A DNA stretch of 64,000 bases from Saprospiraceae bacterium. Lineage in GTDB: Bacteria; Bacteroidota; Bacteroidia; Chitinophagales; Saprospiraceae. The position numbers and the translations under genes are program-made. Positions 43,252 to 51,825 of this stretch are shown here, one piece after another. The stretch's first letter is position 1; each line of letters starts with the position of its first letter. The DNA lies in the NCBI GenBank assembly GCA_026129545.1, contig JAHCHX010000001.1:1673501-1737500 (forward strand), read 5' to 3'. The notes under the pieces were generated by a model, which saw only the letters and a program-made list of their open reading frames with translations, did not search any database and was not told the origin of the DNA.

Positions 43252-43725
43252 TCAAGGGGTGTTGACTCCGAACATCTCCTCCAACTTTCTCCATCGGTAG
43301 TCAAAAATCTCGTTGAGTTGGCGGCGAATGAAAAGCCAGTTGGCAAAATCGCCCAAAAAGCCCAAGGGGATTTTGTAATGCACCAAGTCCGTCATTTCCA
43401 CCCCACCCGGGACGGATTTGAAATGATGTTGATGGTGCCAGATGGAGTATGGGCCTACGCGCTGCTCGTCCACGAAGAACTTTTTGTCTTCGACGTGCGT
43501 GATTTCCGTCATCCAAAAAAGCGGGATGCCCAACAAGGGTTTCACCGTATAAGAAATGATTTGCCCGGCATACATCTTTTCCAAAAAGGCTGGGTCGGAC
43601 GTGACTTGAAAACCCATGTAGGGGGGCGTTATTTCCTTCAAATTCAGAGGAGAGGAGAAAAAATCCCATGCTTCGTCCAACGAGATGGGGAGGCGCTGAA
43701 CGCGCTTCAACGAATAAACGGCCAT
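43252..43725 (-). CDS. SRPBCC (START-like) ligand-binding protein
   Basis: The 157-aa protein matches small SRPBCC-superfamily proteins: RVQRLPISLDEAWDFFSSP, NLKEITPPYMGFQV and VEMTDLVHYKIPLG, finishing with a C-terminal helix. Members bind hydrophobic ligands, but this subgroup has no established function. It converges on the SOD gene with an 18-bp gap. Confidence 0.85.
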   Translation of the reverse strand: MAVYSLKRVQRLPISLDEAWDFFSSPLNLKEITPPYMGFQVTSDPAFLEKMYAGQIISYTVKPLLGIPLFWMTEITHVEDKKFFVDEQRVGPYSIWHHQHHFKSVPGGVEMTDLVHYKIPLGFLGDFANWLFIRRQLNEIFDYRWRKLEEMFGVNTP

Positions 43726-43844
43726 GAAAACAAGGTGTTGTTCCCGAGATGTCGGGGTGAGTGTTTGTTTTTGGCCCTCATAACCAGCACATGGTCAGAT
43801 TGTTCAAACACTGCGATACAACAGGGGAAGTCACTCAAACAAAA

Positions 43845-43918
43845 AGGCTGCGGCACAAAGCCCAGTTCCAGGCGGCATGAAATTCAGGCCATCCCGAACC
43901 GGGCTTGTGGCGCAGCCT
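43845..43918. terminator. Imperfect long hairpin downstream of the CBS-domain gene
   Basis: AGGCTGCGGCACAAAGCCC (from 43845) pairs with the complementary segment GGGCTTGTGGCGCAGCCT ending at 43918, with a few mismatches and a loop of about 28 bases. It lies 36 bp past the CBS gene stop (minus strand). Confidence 0.55.
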
Positions 43919-43953
43919 CATAGAGACGAGGGCCGATGCCAACCAATCGCTCG

Positions 43954-44382
43954 TCACACCATGTTCTCGTGCACGAACTTATCCAGATTCTCTGGATACT
44001 CCTTCGAGTGTTCGTAGCGGATGATGTCGGTAGAGGTCACGATGCCAAGCAGTTCGCGTTTGTCATTCACAATCGGCACCGCGTGAAAAAGGTGGCGAGT
44101 GAGCACGTCAGCCACCGCGCCGAGATGCTGGTCGGGTTCCAACGTGGCAATTTTGGTCGTCATGATTTCGCTGACCTTCATGGACTGGTAGTCGTCGGCT
44201 GCTTTGCCGAGTTTGAACAAATCCCATGATGTCACCATGCCCACCAGCATCTTGTTTTCCACGATGGGAATGTGATGGATGCGTTTTTTCAGCAAAATAT
44301 CGCGTGCCTCCCCGAGCGTACTGTCTGGTTTGAGGGTGATGACGTTGGTCGTCATGTGTTGGCGTATAGGTTCGTTCATCAT
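43954..44382 (-). CDS. CBS-domain pair protein
   Basis: The 142-aa protein consists of two CBS domains: LKKRIHHIPIVENKMLVGMV with TSWDLFKLG, and VLTRHLFHAVPIVNDKRELL with VTSTDIIRYE. Such pairs sense adenine nucleotides or act as regulatory modules. No fused effector domain is present. The start is the first of two adjacent Met codons at 44382; an earlier start at 44454 would add unmatched residues. Confidence 0.9.
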   Translation of the reverse strand: MMNEPIRQHMTTNVITLKPDSTLGEARDILLKKRIHHIPIVENKMLVGMVTSWDLFKLGKAADDYQSMKVSEIMTTKIATLEPDQHLGAVADVLTRHLFHAVPIVNDKRELLGIVTSTDIIRYEHSKEYPENLDKFVHENMV

Positions 44383-44527
44383 AGGCCGTGAAAATTTATT
44401 TGTGAAACGGTTCAAGTTCGTCCCGAAAGTAGGGGGGCAATCTGAAATTGCCAAAAGAAAATTTGAGTAAACTCAAAAAAGTACAAAAATGTGTTAATTG
44501 CCTTGCGCATTCGGCTTGAGGCCGCAC

Positions 44528-45328
44528 TCACTTGCCCAACTCCTTTGCCCGCTCAAACGCTGCTCTTGCACCAGCCATGATGCCTTCGTGCAAACCAGTG
44601 TTGCCCCACACGCGCAATGCTGCTTCCGTCGTGCCGCCTTTTGAGGCGACCTTCGCTATCCAATCTTGACAACTCAAGTCGGTTTTGTTGTACAAATCCA
44701 CCGCGCCAGTAAAAGTCTGACTGACCAACAGCTCAGCCTCCGAATCCGAAAATCCCATCTGTCTGGCCGCCTCCATCAGCGCGTTCATGAAATAATAGAT
44801 GTACGCCGGACCAGAACCCGAAATAGCCGTGGAGGCATCAATCATTTCTTCCCGTTCCACATAGATGGTCTTCCCGGTGGTGCTGAGCAGGTTTTGCACC
44901 ATCACCAACTCTATGCGCGTCACCGCGTCAGTGGAGGTAAAAGCCGTCGCGCCTGCGCCGATTTGCGCAGGCAGGTTGGGCATGGCGCGAATGATTTTGT
45001 CGGCGCGGAGTGCTTCTCCGATGGTCGCGATGCGCACACCGGCCATAATGCTCAAGTAAACCTGCCCGGGTTGTGCGAGGTCGCCGATTTCCTCAAAAAG
45101 TTTGGGGGAATCTTGCGGTTTTACAGCCAAAATGAGCAAGTCGGCATCAGGGACACAAAGGCGAGGGTCGCTGAAAAAGCGGCCTTCGTGCGTTTCGCTC
45201 AGTTGGTTGGCCTTTTCGTAGGTGCGGCAAAGCACCATCAAGTTGTCGGCAGTCACGATGCGGCTGCGCAAGAAACTTTGGGCGTAAGTCATGCCCATAT
45301 TGCCGCCGCCAAGAATGAGGATTTTCAT
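44528..45328 (-). CDS. proC: Pyrroline-5-carboxylate reductase
   Basis: The 266-aa enzyme reduces 1-pyrroline-5-carboxylate to proline with NAD(P)H, the last step of proline synthesis. ILGGGNMGMTYAQSFL is the nucleotide-binding loop, and ILAVKPQD, IRAMPNLPAQIGAGATA and AISGSGPAYIYYFMNALMEA are family signatures, with VASKGGTTEAALRV at the end. Length is normal. It diverges from the isoaspartyl peptidase gene. Confidence 0.96.
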   Translation of the reverse strand: MKILILGGGNMGMTYAQSFLRSRIVTADNLMVLCRTYEKANQLSETHEGRFFSDPRLCVPDADLLILAVKPQDSPKLFEEIGDLAQPGQVYLSIMAGVRIATIGEALRADKIIRAMPNLPAQIGAGATAFTSTDAVTRIELVMVQNLLSTTGKTIYVEREEMIDASTAISGSGPAYIYYFMNALMEAARQMGFSDSEAELLVSQTFTGAVDLYNKTDLSCQDWIAKVASKGGTTEAALRVWGNTGLHEGIMAGARAAFERAKELGK

Positions 45329-45419
45329 TTTTTATGTCGAAATGTTTGTCCGCAGATGCGATGATTTTGATGACTTTTGTGAGTGTTCGATTTTGGGCAA
45401 AATTCAATCTTTCTGGCTT

Positions 45420-46484
45420 ATGAAAAAAATCGCCTTTTCGGTAGCTATCACGGCCCTGTTCATCATCAGTTGTAAAAACAAAATGCAACACGTTGAAAGC
45501 CAACAGCCGACAGCCAATCGCCCCGAATACGCACTTGCCATACACGGCGGAGCAGGCGCGCTCAGACGCGCAGCCATGTCGCCCGAAAAAGAGGCGGAAT
45601 ATCGTGCGGCACTCGATTCGGCACTTACCATCGGGGAAAACATACTGCGGAATGGAGGCTCGGCACTCGACGCGGTGGAGCAAACCATCGTTTTTTTGGA
45701 AAACAACCCACTGTTCAATGCGGGTCGCGGCGCCGTTTTCACGCACGATGGAAAAAACGAGTTGGATGCCAGCATCATGGACGGCACCACACAAAAAGCA
45801 GGGGCCATCGGAGGGGTGACGACGGTCAAAAACCCCATTCGATTGGCGCGTGCGGTCATGGAACAATCGCCCCACGTTTTTCTCAGCGGGCGCGGCGCGG
45901 AACAATTTGCCGCCGAACGCGGCCTCGAACTCGTTGACCCAGCGTGGTTTTACACGGAAGAGCGGTGGGATGTCTTGCAAAAACTTTTGAGAGAAGAAAA
46001 AGAGAAAACCGGCAAACAAGGACACCTCAAGCTTTCGCAGCATCGCCCGTCCGAACCAACTACCGATGAAAAATTCGGCACCGTCGGATGCGTCGCGCTC
46101 GACAAAAACGGTCACCTCGCCGCAGGCACCAGCACGGGCGGCATGACCAACAAACGCTGGAACCGCATAGGCGATGCGCCCGTGATTGGCGCTGGCACTT
46201 ACGCCTCCGGCGATGCCTGCGCGGTTTCTTGCACGGGGCATGGCGAGTTTTTCATTCGATATGCCGTAGCGCACGACGTGTGGGCGCTCATGGCCTATAA
46301 AGGACTTGCGCTGGCTGAAGCCGCCGATTTTGTGGTAAATAAAAAACTGGTGGAAAAAGGCGGCGAGGGCGGCCTCATCGCGGTGGACAAGGACGGAAAC
46401 ATTGCCATGCCGTTCAATTCCGAGGGAATGTACCGAGGATTTGCCAAGCCGGGAGCGCGTGGCGTGGCTATTTACAACGAATAG
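45420..46484 (+). CDS. Isoaspartyl peptidase / plant-type L-asparaginase, lipoprotein
   Basis: This 354-aa Ntn-hydrolase is made as a precursor that cleaves itself before the nucleophile threonine in DEKFGTVGCVALDKNG. Other landmarks are ALAIHGGAGALRR, FNAGRGAVFTHDG, ELDASIMDG and GDAPVIGAGTYA. The N-terminus FSVAITALFIISCKNK is a lipoprotein signal with Cys18, so the enzyme is likely periplasmic or membrane-bound. It hydrolyses isoaspartyl dipeptides or asparagine. ATG 45420 gives this signal; the frame runs further upstream but without similarity. Confidence 0.94.
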   Translation: MKKIAFSVAITALFIISCKNKMQHVESQQPTANRPEYALAIHGGAGALRRAAMSPEKEAEYRAALDSALTIGENILRNGGSALDAVEQTIVFLENNPLFNAGRGAVFTHDGKNELDASIMDGTTQKAGAIGGVTTVKNPIRLARAVMEQSPHVFLSGRGAEQFAAERGLELVDPAWFYTEERWDVLQKLLREEKEKTGKQGHLKLSQHRPSEPTTDEKFGTVGCVALDKNGHLAAGTSTGGMTNKRWNRIGDAPVIGAGTYASGDACAVSCTGHGEFFIRYAVAHDVWALMAYKGLALAEAADFVVNKKLVEKGGEGGLIAVDKDGNIAMPFNSEGMYRGFAKPGARGVAIYNE

Positions 46485-46646
46485 GCAATTAAGCCGAATG
46501 CCTTGACTCCGTTGTGGAAACCATACGCATGGGAAAGCGGTTTGCGAAAAAATGCTCGTTGATTTCCGTTCAGGCAGTAGTTTCAAATCACTACGATAAA
46601 GGGGAACGAGTTTGGGAAACCCGAACTCGATAGCGCCAAAACCCAA

Positions 46647-46754
46647 ATATACTTGGCACCGCCATGTGTTGAGCATGGCTAAAAACGCAATCTGCTCAAA
46701 ATCAGGGTGAACAATCATGGCCATCCGACAAATCATAGTGAATCAAGGTATAAA
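46647..46754 (+). repeat. Dispersed ~110-bp intergenic repeat, copy D
   Basis: It contains ATATACTTGGCACCGCC, TTGAGCATGGCT, CGCAATCTGCTCAAAATCAG, GAACAATCATGGCC, CGACAAATCATAG and GAATCAAGGTATAAA, shared with copies A-C. It ends 8 bp before the ATG of the acetyltransferase at 46763. Confidence 0.88.
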
Positions 46755-46762
46755 TTTTGCAC

Positions 46763-47299
46763 ATGAAAGAAAAAATCGTTGTCAGCGATTGGGTCTCGCT
46801 CACAGAGTTCAGGGAAGAAGACAAACCCAATTTGGTGCGCTACCTGAATGACCCTTTGGTGTTCCAAAACACGCTGACCATTCCCAACCCCTACACCGAG
46901 CTCGACGCAGGCGAATGGCTCGAAAAAACACGGGTCAATCTCGAAAAATATGGACAGCTGACCAACTGGGCCATTCGCCACCGAGAGGCAGGGCTGATAG
47001 GCGGCATCGGCACTTTCGTGCACACGGGCATAGAAGGGCATCGGGATGAAATCGGCTATTGGTTGGCCGAGCCATTTCGGGGGCAAGGCATCATGACAGC
47101 GGTGGTAGCCGAGATGACCGCGTATATGTTCCAAACTCGGCCCTTGGTGCGCATAGAGGCATGGGTGTTTGCGCACAATCCCGCTTCTGCGAGATTGCTG
47201 GAAAAAACAGGGTTTCAGCGCGAGGGCTTTGCCCGAAAATTCGCGAAGAAAGGCGAGCAGTACATGGACGCGATTCTATTGGCCAAAATCAAAGACTGA
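46763..47299 (+). CDS. GNAT family acetyltransferase (RimJ/RimL type)
   Basis: The 178-aa protein belongs to the RimJ/RimL-like Acetyltransf_3 group: VSLTEFREEDKPNLVRYLND at the start, IGYWLAEPFRGQGIMTAVV with the Q/R-x-x-G-x-G/A-type CoA loop, and EAWVFAHNPASARLLEKTGF. Such enzymes acetylate protein N-termini or small molecules. A TTG two codons upstream was rejected for ATG 46763. It converges on the MFS gene, whose stop is only one base away. Confidence 0.93.
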   Translation: MKEKIVVSDWVSLTEFREEDKPNLVRYLNDPLVFQNTLTIPNPYTELDAGEWLEKTRVNLEKYGQLTNWAIRHREAGLIGGIGTFVHTGIEGHRDEIGYWLAEPFRGQGIMTAVVAEMTAYMFQTRPLVRIEAWVFAHNPASARLLEKTGFQREGFARKFAKKGEQYMDAILLAKIKD

Positions 47300-47300
47300 T

Positions 47301-48551
47301 TCAGATTTCCTCCACATAGTCCAAGTCCTTGCTAAAGGTCTCCTTCATGCCCCACAACGCGACGAACGCAATGCCCAGACAAGCCGCTCCCACGATATAG
47401 CCCGCCGTGATTACACTGCCCGTCACCGCAGCGCCTTTAAGGTACTTGAAAGACTCGTTGATGGGCACTTGCATGCCTCTGGCAAAATTAGGGACCGAGG
47501 TGGCGACCGTAGAGCGAAGGTTTGTGCCAAACTGCTCCGCGCCAATGGTGACAAAAATGACCCAAAAACCAACCGAGAACCCCAGCAAAAAATGGCTGGC
47601 ATAAAACATCAAAGGGCTGCTGAACGGCAATATCAAGTAAACCGCGATAGCGATGGCATCTAACGCAAGAAAAATGGCCATCACCTTGACCCGGCTTCGG
47701 AGCAGCTGACTGAGGGCACCCGACACCAAATCACCCAAGATAAGGCCGGAATAGCAAATGGCAATGGCGTTGGGGGCAGAAATGCCTTCCAGCCCTTTGG
47801 CTTTCCCAAACTCCGGTGCCAACATGACCAAAATGCCCACCACAAACCAAGTAGTGGTGCCAATGAAAATGCAGCGCAAAAAGCGTGTGAAGCGGTCCCA
47901 ATCGTTGAACAAAGCGAAAAAATTACCTCTGCTAATGTGCGATTGTGCCTGCACATTGCGGAAAATGCCCGACTCGGACACGCTGATGCGCACGATGAGC
48001 AACAAAACCCCCAACCCACCGCCGATAAAGTAGCACACGCGCCACGGGAAAAAATACTCAATTACCCAAGCCAACAACGCCCCTGAAAGACCAATGCTTG
48101 CCACCACCATTGTGCCAATGCCGCGTTTTTCCTTGGGCAACACTTCTGCCACCAACGTGATGCCCGCGCCCAATTCGCCAGCCAAGCCAATGCCCGCGAT
48201 GAGGCGATAAAATGAATAGTCGCCATACCCCGTGACAAAGCCGTTGAGCAGGTTGGCGATAGAGTAGAGCGCGATGGAAAAATACAGCACGCGCACCCGC
48301 CCCAATTTGTCGCCCAACACGCCCCAAAGGATACCGCCAATAAGCATGCCGCCCATTTGCCAGTTTTGAAGCGAAAGACCGTGGTCGGTCAGTTCTTGGC
48401 CTGAGAACCCCAAGTCTGTCAGACTTTTGATGCGCACAAAGCCAAACAACAGCAGGTCGTAGATGTCCACAAAGTAACCAAGCGCGGCGACGATGACGGC
48501 GGCGTTAAGGATTTTATCAGAAGAAGTCTGACTGAAGTTTTTGGTTTGCAT
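47301..48551 (-). CDS. MFS transporter
   Basis: The 416-aa inner-membrane protein has about 12 TM helices. ILNAAVIVAALGYFVDIYDL is TM1, GVLGDKLGRVRVLYFS is the MFS loop 2-3 motif (G-x-L-x-D-x-x-G-R), and YRLIAGIGLAGELGAGITL is TM4-5. It resembles metabolite/H+ symporters of the sugar-porter-like group (FVDIYDLLLFGF). The substrate is unknown. ATG 48551 was chosen over an earlier TTG-type start. Confidence 0.9.
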   Translation of the reverse strand: MQTKNFSQTSSDKILNAAVIVAALGYFVDIYDLLLFGFVRIKSLTDLGFSGQELTDHGLSLQNWQMGGMLIGGILWGVLGDKLGRVRVLYFSIALYSIANLLNGFVTGYGDYSFYRLIAGIGLAGELGAGITLVAEVLPKEKRGIGTMVVASIGLSGALLAWVIEYFFPWRVCYFIGGGLGVLLLIVRISVSESGIFRNVQAQSHISRGNFFALFNDWDRFTRFLRCIFIGTTTWFVVGILVMLAPEFGKAKGLEGISAPNAIAICYSGLILGDLVSGALSQLLRSRVKVMAIFLALDAIAIAVYLILPFSSPLMFYASHFLLGFSVGFWVIFVTIGAEQFGTNLRSTVATSVPNFARGMQVPINESFKYLKGAAVTGSVITAGYIVGAACLGIAFVALWGMKETFSKDLDYVEEI

Positions 48552-48587
48552 ATTACTGGTTGTACCCAATCTTTTCAGAATAATGCC

Positions 48588-49898
48588 TTAACCCTCACCC
48601 CCCCTGTAAGAATCATCCCAGTTTTCCGGCTTCGGCTCTCCCAGCTTGCCCAAACTGCTGGCCACTATCATGGAGGCAGTAGCATCACTCGTCACGTTTG
48701 CCACCGTGCGGCACATATCCAATGGCCTATCCACCGCGAGAATGAGTGCCAACCCCGCTTCCGGGATGCCAGCCTGAGACAACACAATGACCAACATCAC
48801 CATGCCTGCACCCGGCACTGCCGCCGAACCGATAGAGGCCAAGGTAGCCGTCAGGATGATGCCAAGCTGCGCACCTAGCGACAAATCCATGCCGTAAGCT
48901 TGGGCGATGAAAACCGCCGCCACCGCCTGATAAAGCGCCGTGCCATCCATATTGACCGTCGCCCCGATGGGCATCACAAAACTGGCCACATCTTCATGCA
49001 CGCCGAGATGCTCTTTCACGCGCTCCATGCTCACAGGCAAGGTGGCCGCGCTGGAACTGGTGGAGAACGCCAACAACTGCGCCGGCGCAAAGCCTTTGAG
49101 GAAAAATCCCGGACTCTTTTTGGCAAAAATGCGCACCAGCGTCGGGTAAAACACCAATACCATAAATACCAACCCTGCCACCACCGTCCCCATGTATCCC
49201 AACAAAGCCACGAAAATATCGGGTGTGGGAGATTCCACTATTAAGGCGGCCAGCAACGCAAATACGCCAAACGGAGCAGCCAGCATGATAAGGTCCACCA
49301 TTTTCATCACCACGTCGTTCAGGCCGCTAAAAAACGCGACGACCGGTCGCGCACTTTCTTCAGGTATAAGTATCAGCCCTATGCCGAAGAAGATGACGAA
49401 GAATATCACCTGCAACATGTTGCCGTTCGACGACGCGGCTCCGAACACGTTTTCCGGCACCATATCCACCAAGGGCTGCAAAGGCGATTTGCTTTTTTGC
49501 TTCTCGGCATCGGAAATTTTGGCGGTAGCGGCACTTGCATAGGTGCTGTTCAAACGTTCTTGCGTTTCTTTGCTGACAAAATGACCCGGCTGCGTGATAT
49601 TGACCGCGATTAGCCCGATGGATACCGCAATGGCTGTGGTGACGATGTATATGCCCAACGTTCGCGCTCCCATGGAGGAAAGCTTGGAAATATCTTTCAA
49701 ATCGGTCACGCCCTTGATGAGCGAACCGATGATGAGCGGCACCGCAATTAGTTTCAGCAGATTGAGAAAGACATTGCCGAAAGGTTTTACCCAGTCCCGA
49801 ACGAAGTCGTTCCAACCTGCCCAAGCGGCCATCGTGCCAAATGCAACCCCCAGCACCATGCCGATAATGATTTTCCAATGCAACGCGAGATTTCTCAT
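48588..49898 (-). CDS. Dicarboxylate/amino acid:cation symporter (DAACS family)
   Basis: The 436-aa protein matches GltP/DctA-type transporters. HWKIIIGMVLGVAFG is TM1, LLKLIAVPLIIGSLIKGV is TM2, AFSTSSSAATLPVSMERV is the serine-rich reentrant loop, and PIGATVNMDGTALYQ is the NMDGT motif of TM7. It imports dicarboxylates, glutamate or aspartate with H+ or Na+. The frame extends 66 codons upstream through the short MITE at 49915-49970, but the family match begins at ATG 49898. The MITE lies 16 bp upstream of the start. Confidence 0.93.
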   Translation of the reverse strand: MRNLALHWKIIIGMVLGVAFGTMAAWAGWNDFVRDWVKPFGNVFLNLLKLIAVPLIIGSLIKGVTDLKDISKLSSMGARTLGIYIVTTAIAVSIGLIAVNITQPGHFVSKETQERLNSTYASAATAKISDAEKQKSKSPLQPLVDMVPENVFGAASSNGNMLQVIFFVIFFGIGLILIPEESARPVVAFFSGLNDVVMKMVDLIMLAAPFGVFALLAALIVESPTPDIFVALLGYMGTVVAGLVFMVLVFYPTLVRIFAKKSPGFFLKGFAPAQLLAFSTSSSAATLPVSMERVKEHLGVHEDVASFVMPIGATVNMDGTALYQAVAAVFIAQAYGMDLSLGAQLGIILTATLASIGSAAVPGAGMVMLVIVLSQAGIPEAGLALILAVDRPLDMCRTVANVTSDATASMIVASSLGKLGEPKPENWDDSYRGGEG

Positions 49899-49914
49899 AC
49901 AAGCTCTTTTTTTT

Positions 49915-49970
49915 AGACTTGTTGCGGTGAAGGCCTTTGGCGAAGGGAAGGCCCTCACCGCAACAAGTCT
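49915..49970. mobile_element. 56-bp deleted derivative of the MITE-like element
   Basis: It starts AGACTTGTTGCGGTG and ends CACCGCAACAAGTCT, the same terminal inverted repeats as the 162-163-bp copies, but nearly all of the interior is gone, leaving an almost complete palindrome. TTT occurs on both flanks. It lies between the divergent DAACS and NUDIX genes and probably includes part of their promoter region. Confidence 0.85.
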
Positions 49971-50083
49971 TTTACATTGTTTTGAAAATGCGGCTGTTTG
50001 AGCGGCCAAAATACAGCAATTCACCACATTCTTCCCGAACGCGATTTTTGTGCGAGGGAGGCAAAGAAAAACATCCATCTTCC

Positions 50084-50641
50084 GTGAAAGACCCACAACC
50101 CTGGCAGGTGCTCGCTCGCCGTTATGTGCTCGACCGCCAACCTTACATGACGCTGCGAGAAGACACGGTACAATTGCCCAACGGCACCCTTATCCATGAT
50201 TATTTCGTGTTTGAATATCCAGATTGGGTCAATGCGTTGGCACTGACCGACGACCATCAATTTGTGTTGGTGCGCCAATACCGTCATGGCAACGAGGGCA
50301 TTCACTACGAGTTGCCCGGCGGCGTGGCAGACCCCGGCGAACCGCATTTGCTTGGCGCTCAGCGCGAGTTGTTGGAGGAGACAGGCTATGGGGGAGGAGA
50401 ATGGCAGCATTGGGTGACGCTGTCGCCTAATCCAGCGACCCACACGAACAACTGCCACATTTTTCTGGCGACTGGTGTGCGGCGACTGAACAATCAACAA
50501 TTGGACGACACGGAAGACATAGCGGTGCGGCTCCTTTCGCCTCATGATGCTCTTGAAATGTTGAAAAGCGGTGGGGTGTCGCAGGCGCTCCACGCGGCAG
50601 CCCTGTGGCGCTTTTTCGCGGAATTCGGCCTGCCAGAGTAG
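50084..50641 (+). CDS. NUDIX hydrolase, ADP-ribose pyrophosphatase-like
   Basis: The 185-aa protein carries a perfect NUDIX box in GGVADPGEPHLLGAQRELL followed by EETGY (G-x5-E-x7-RE-U-x-EE-x-G-U). The surroundings (HQFVLVRQYRHGN, HYELPGG) resemble ADP-ribose pyrophosphatases. It cleaves nucleoside-diphosphate sugars. The frame is open to 49937, but the typical N-terminus DPQPWQVLARRYVLDR begins just after GTG 50084, which I prefer; ATG 49988 is an alternative. GAGGGAGGC lies about 24 bp upstream of the GTG. Confidence 0.92.
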   Translation: MKDPQPWQVLARRYVLDRQPYMTLREDTVQLPNGTLIHDYFVFEYPDWVNALALTDDHQFVLVRQYRHGNEGIHYELPGGVADPGEPHLLGAQRELLEETGYGGGEWQHWVTLSPNPATHTNNCHIFLATGVRRLNNQQLDDTEDIAVRLLSPHDALEMLKSGGVSQALHAAALWRFFAEFGLPE

Positions 50642-50657
50642 GCTCTTGGCATCGCGG

Positions 50658-50700
50658 CCTATACTTCGCGCCGTACAGAGCCTAGCAAATCAAGGTCTAA
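50658..50700 (+). repeat. Truncated copy E of the dispersed repeat
   Basis: Only the outer parts remain: CTATACTTCGCGCCGT from the start, then AGCAAATCAAGGTCTAA from the end. The middle ~65 bp is lost. The stop codon of the converging gluconolactonase gene lies inside its last bases (50697-50699). Confidence 0.65.
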
Positions 50701-51581
50701 TACTGCTTTCCCGGTGTGTCGCTGCGAAACATCTCCATGCCTTTTCTATCCTGCAAGGTGACGTACACCGTGCGCCCGTCTTTGCCACCAAAGACGAGGT
50801 TGCTGCATCTTTTGCCTTTCAAACCAATTTCTCTCAGCAACACTCCTTCCGGCGATACTATCGCAACGGCCCCCTTCCCCCATCGTGCGATGTAGAGATT
50901 GCCAGCCTTGTCGCATTTCATTCCATCAAGGCCAAAATCAGGAAATTCGATGAACAGGCTTTTGTTCGACACATTGCCAACGGCATCCACTTCGTATCGC
51001 CACACCTTGCGCTGAACGCTCTCGTTCACGTACAAGAATTTCTCGTCGGGACTGAGTTCGATGCCATTGGTCGTGCCCATGCCCGATTCGAGCAACGTTG
51101 CCCGCCCGTTCGGCCCGATGCGCCAAAGTTGACCGGTGCCATCTGCCCATTTTGGGTCGGATGCAAAAATCTGGTCTTTGGCATTGATGCACAAATCGTT
51201 GGGCTGGTTGAACCGTTCGTCGTGGCAAAACACGCTGACCCGTTTGGTCTGCATATCTACTTTCAAAATGTTGTGTTGCGAGAAATCCGCCAGCAGCATT
51301 TCGCCTCGGCTATTGAACTGGATGCTGTTGGCGATGCTTCCCTGAGGCAGCTGCACGAACAGCTCGCAAGAGCCGTCGGCATGCACCTTGCCAATCGTGC
51401 CGTCGCGTTGAAAATTCACGACGTAGAGTTGGCCTATTTTGTCGAAAGCGGGGCCTTCGATGTTTTCCGAAAACAGGTTTTCGGCGGTGAAGTCCTGGGG
51501 GGCGAAAAGAGGCAAAGCAGTCTTGCAGCAAAAGTTGGCAAGAAGCAAAAACACTAGCAATGTTGTCGGTTGGTGTGTCAT
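50697..51581 (-). CDS. SMP-30/gluconolactonase-like beta-propeller protein, exported
   Basis: The 294-aa protein has a hydrophobic leader (LLVFLLLANFCCKTALPLF, with Cys residues that could be lipidated). SMP-30/gluconolactonase motifs follow: NIEGPAFDKIGQLYVVNF with the metal-binding Glu, RFNQPNDLCINAKDQIFASD with the Asn and Asp ligands, MGTTNGIELSPDEKFLYVNE and GLDGMKCDKAGNLYIARW. It probably hydrolyses a sugar lactone in the periplasm. Substrate unknown. The stop codon lies in truncated repeat E. Confidence 0.9.
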   Translation of the reverse strand: MTHQPTTLLVFLLLANFCCKTALPLFAPQDFTAENLFSENIEGPAFDKIGQLYVVNFQRDGTIGKVHADGSCELFVQLPQGSIANSIQFNSRGEMLLADFSQHNILKVDMQTKRVSVFCHDERFNQPNDLCINAKDQIFASDPKWADGTGQLWRIGPNGRATLLESGMGTTNGIELSPDEKFLYVNESVQRKVWRYEVDAVGNVSNKSLFIEFPDFGLDGMKCDKAGNLYIARWGKGAVAIVSPEGVLLREIGLKGKRCSNLVFGGKDGRTVYVTLQDRKGMEMFRSDTPGKQY

Positions 51582-51825
51582 GGCTATTCAAAGCATATAT
51601 TGAGCAGTTTCATCGTTGAACGACATAAGTGAGGCTGGATATATTTCAATTGTAACCCAGAATACCATTCCGGAACGCGCGAAACAACATTCCGCGATAT
51701 GTTTCGGTACAATTCGAAGTGCTCCCTTGAGCCTTACTTTCTGGTGCCATTTGCAAGACATTTGCGCAGAGAATACAACCTTTTAAAACGAAAATTTGTC
51801 CTACATTCAAAATACAGTGCCCTCC

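Noticed and set aside
45147..46736. 529-codon minus-strand frame across the asparaginase gene
   Set aside because: Antisense to two well-supported genes (proC partly, asparaginase wholly); no domain recognisable.
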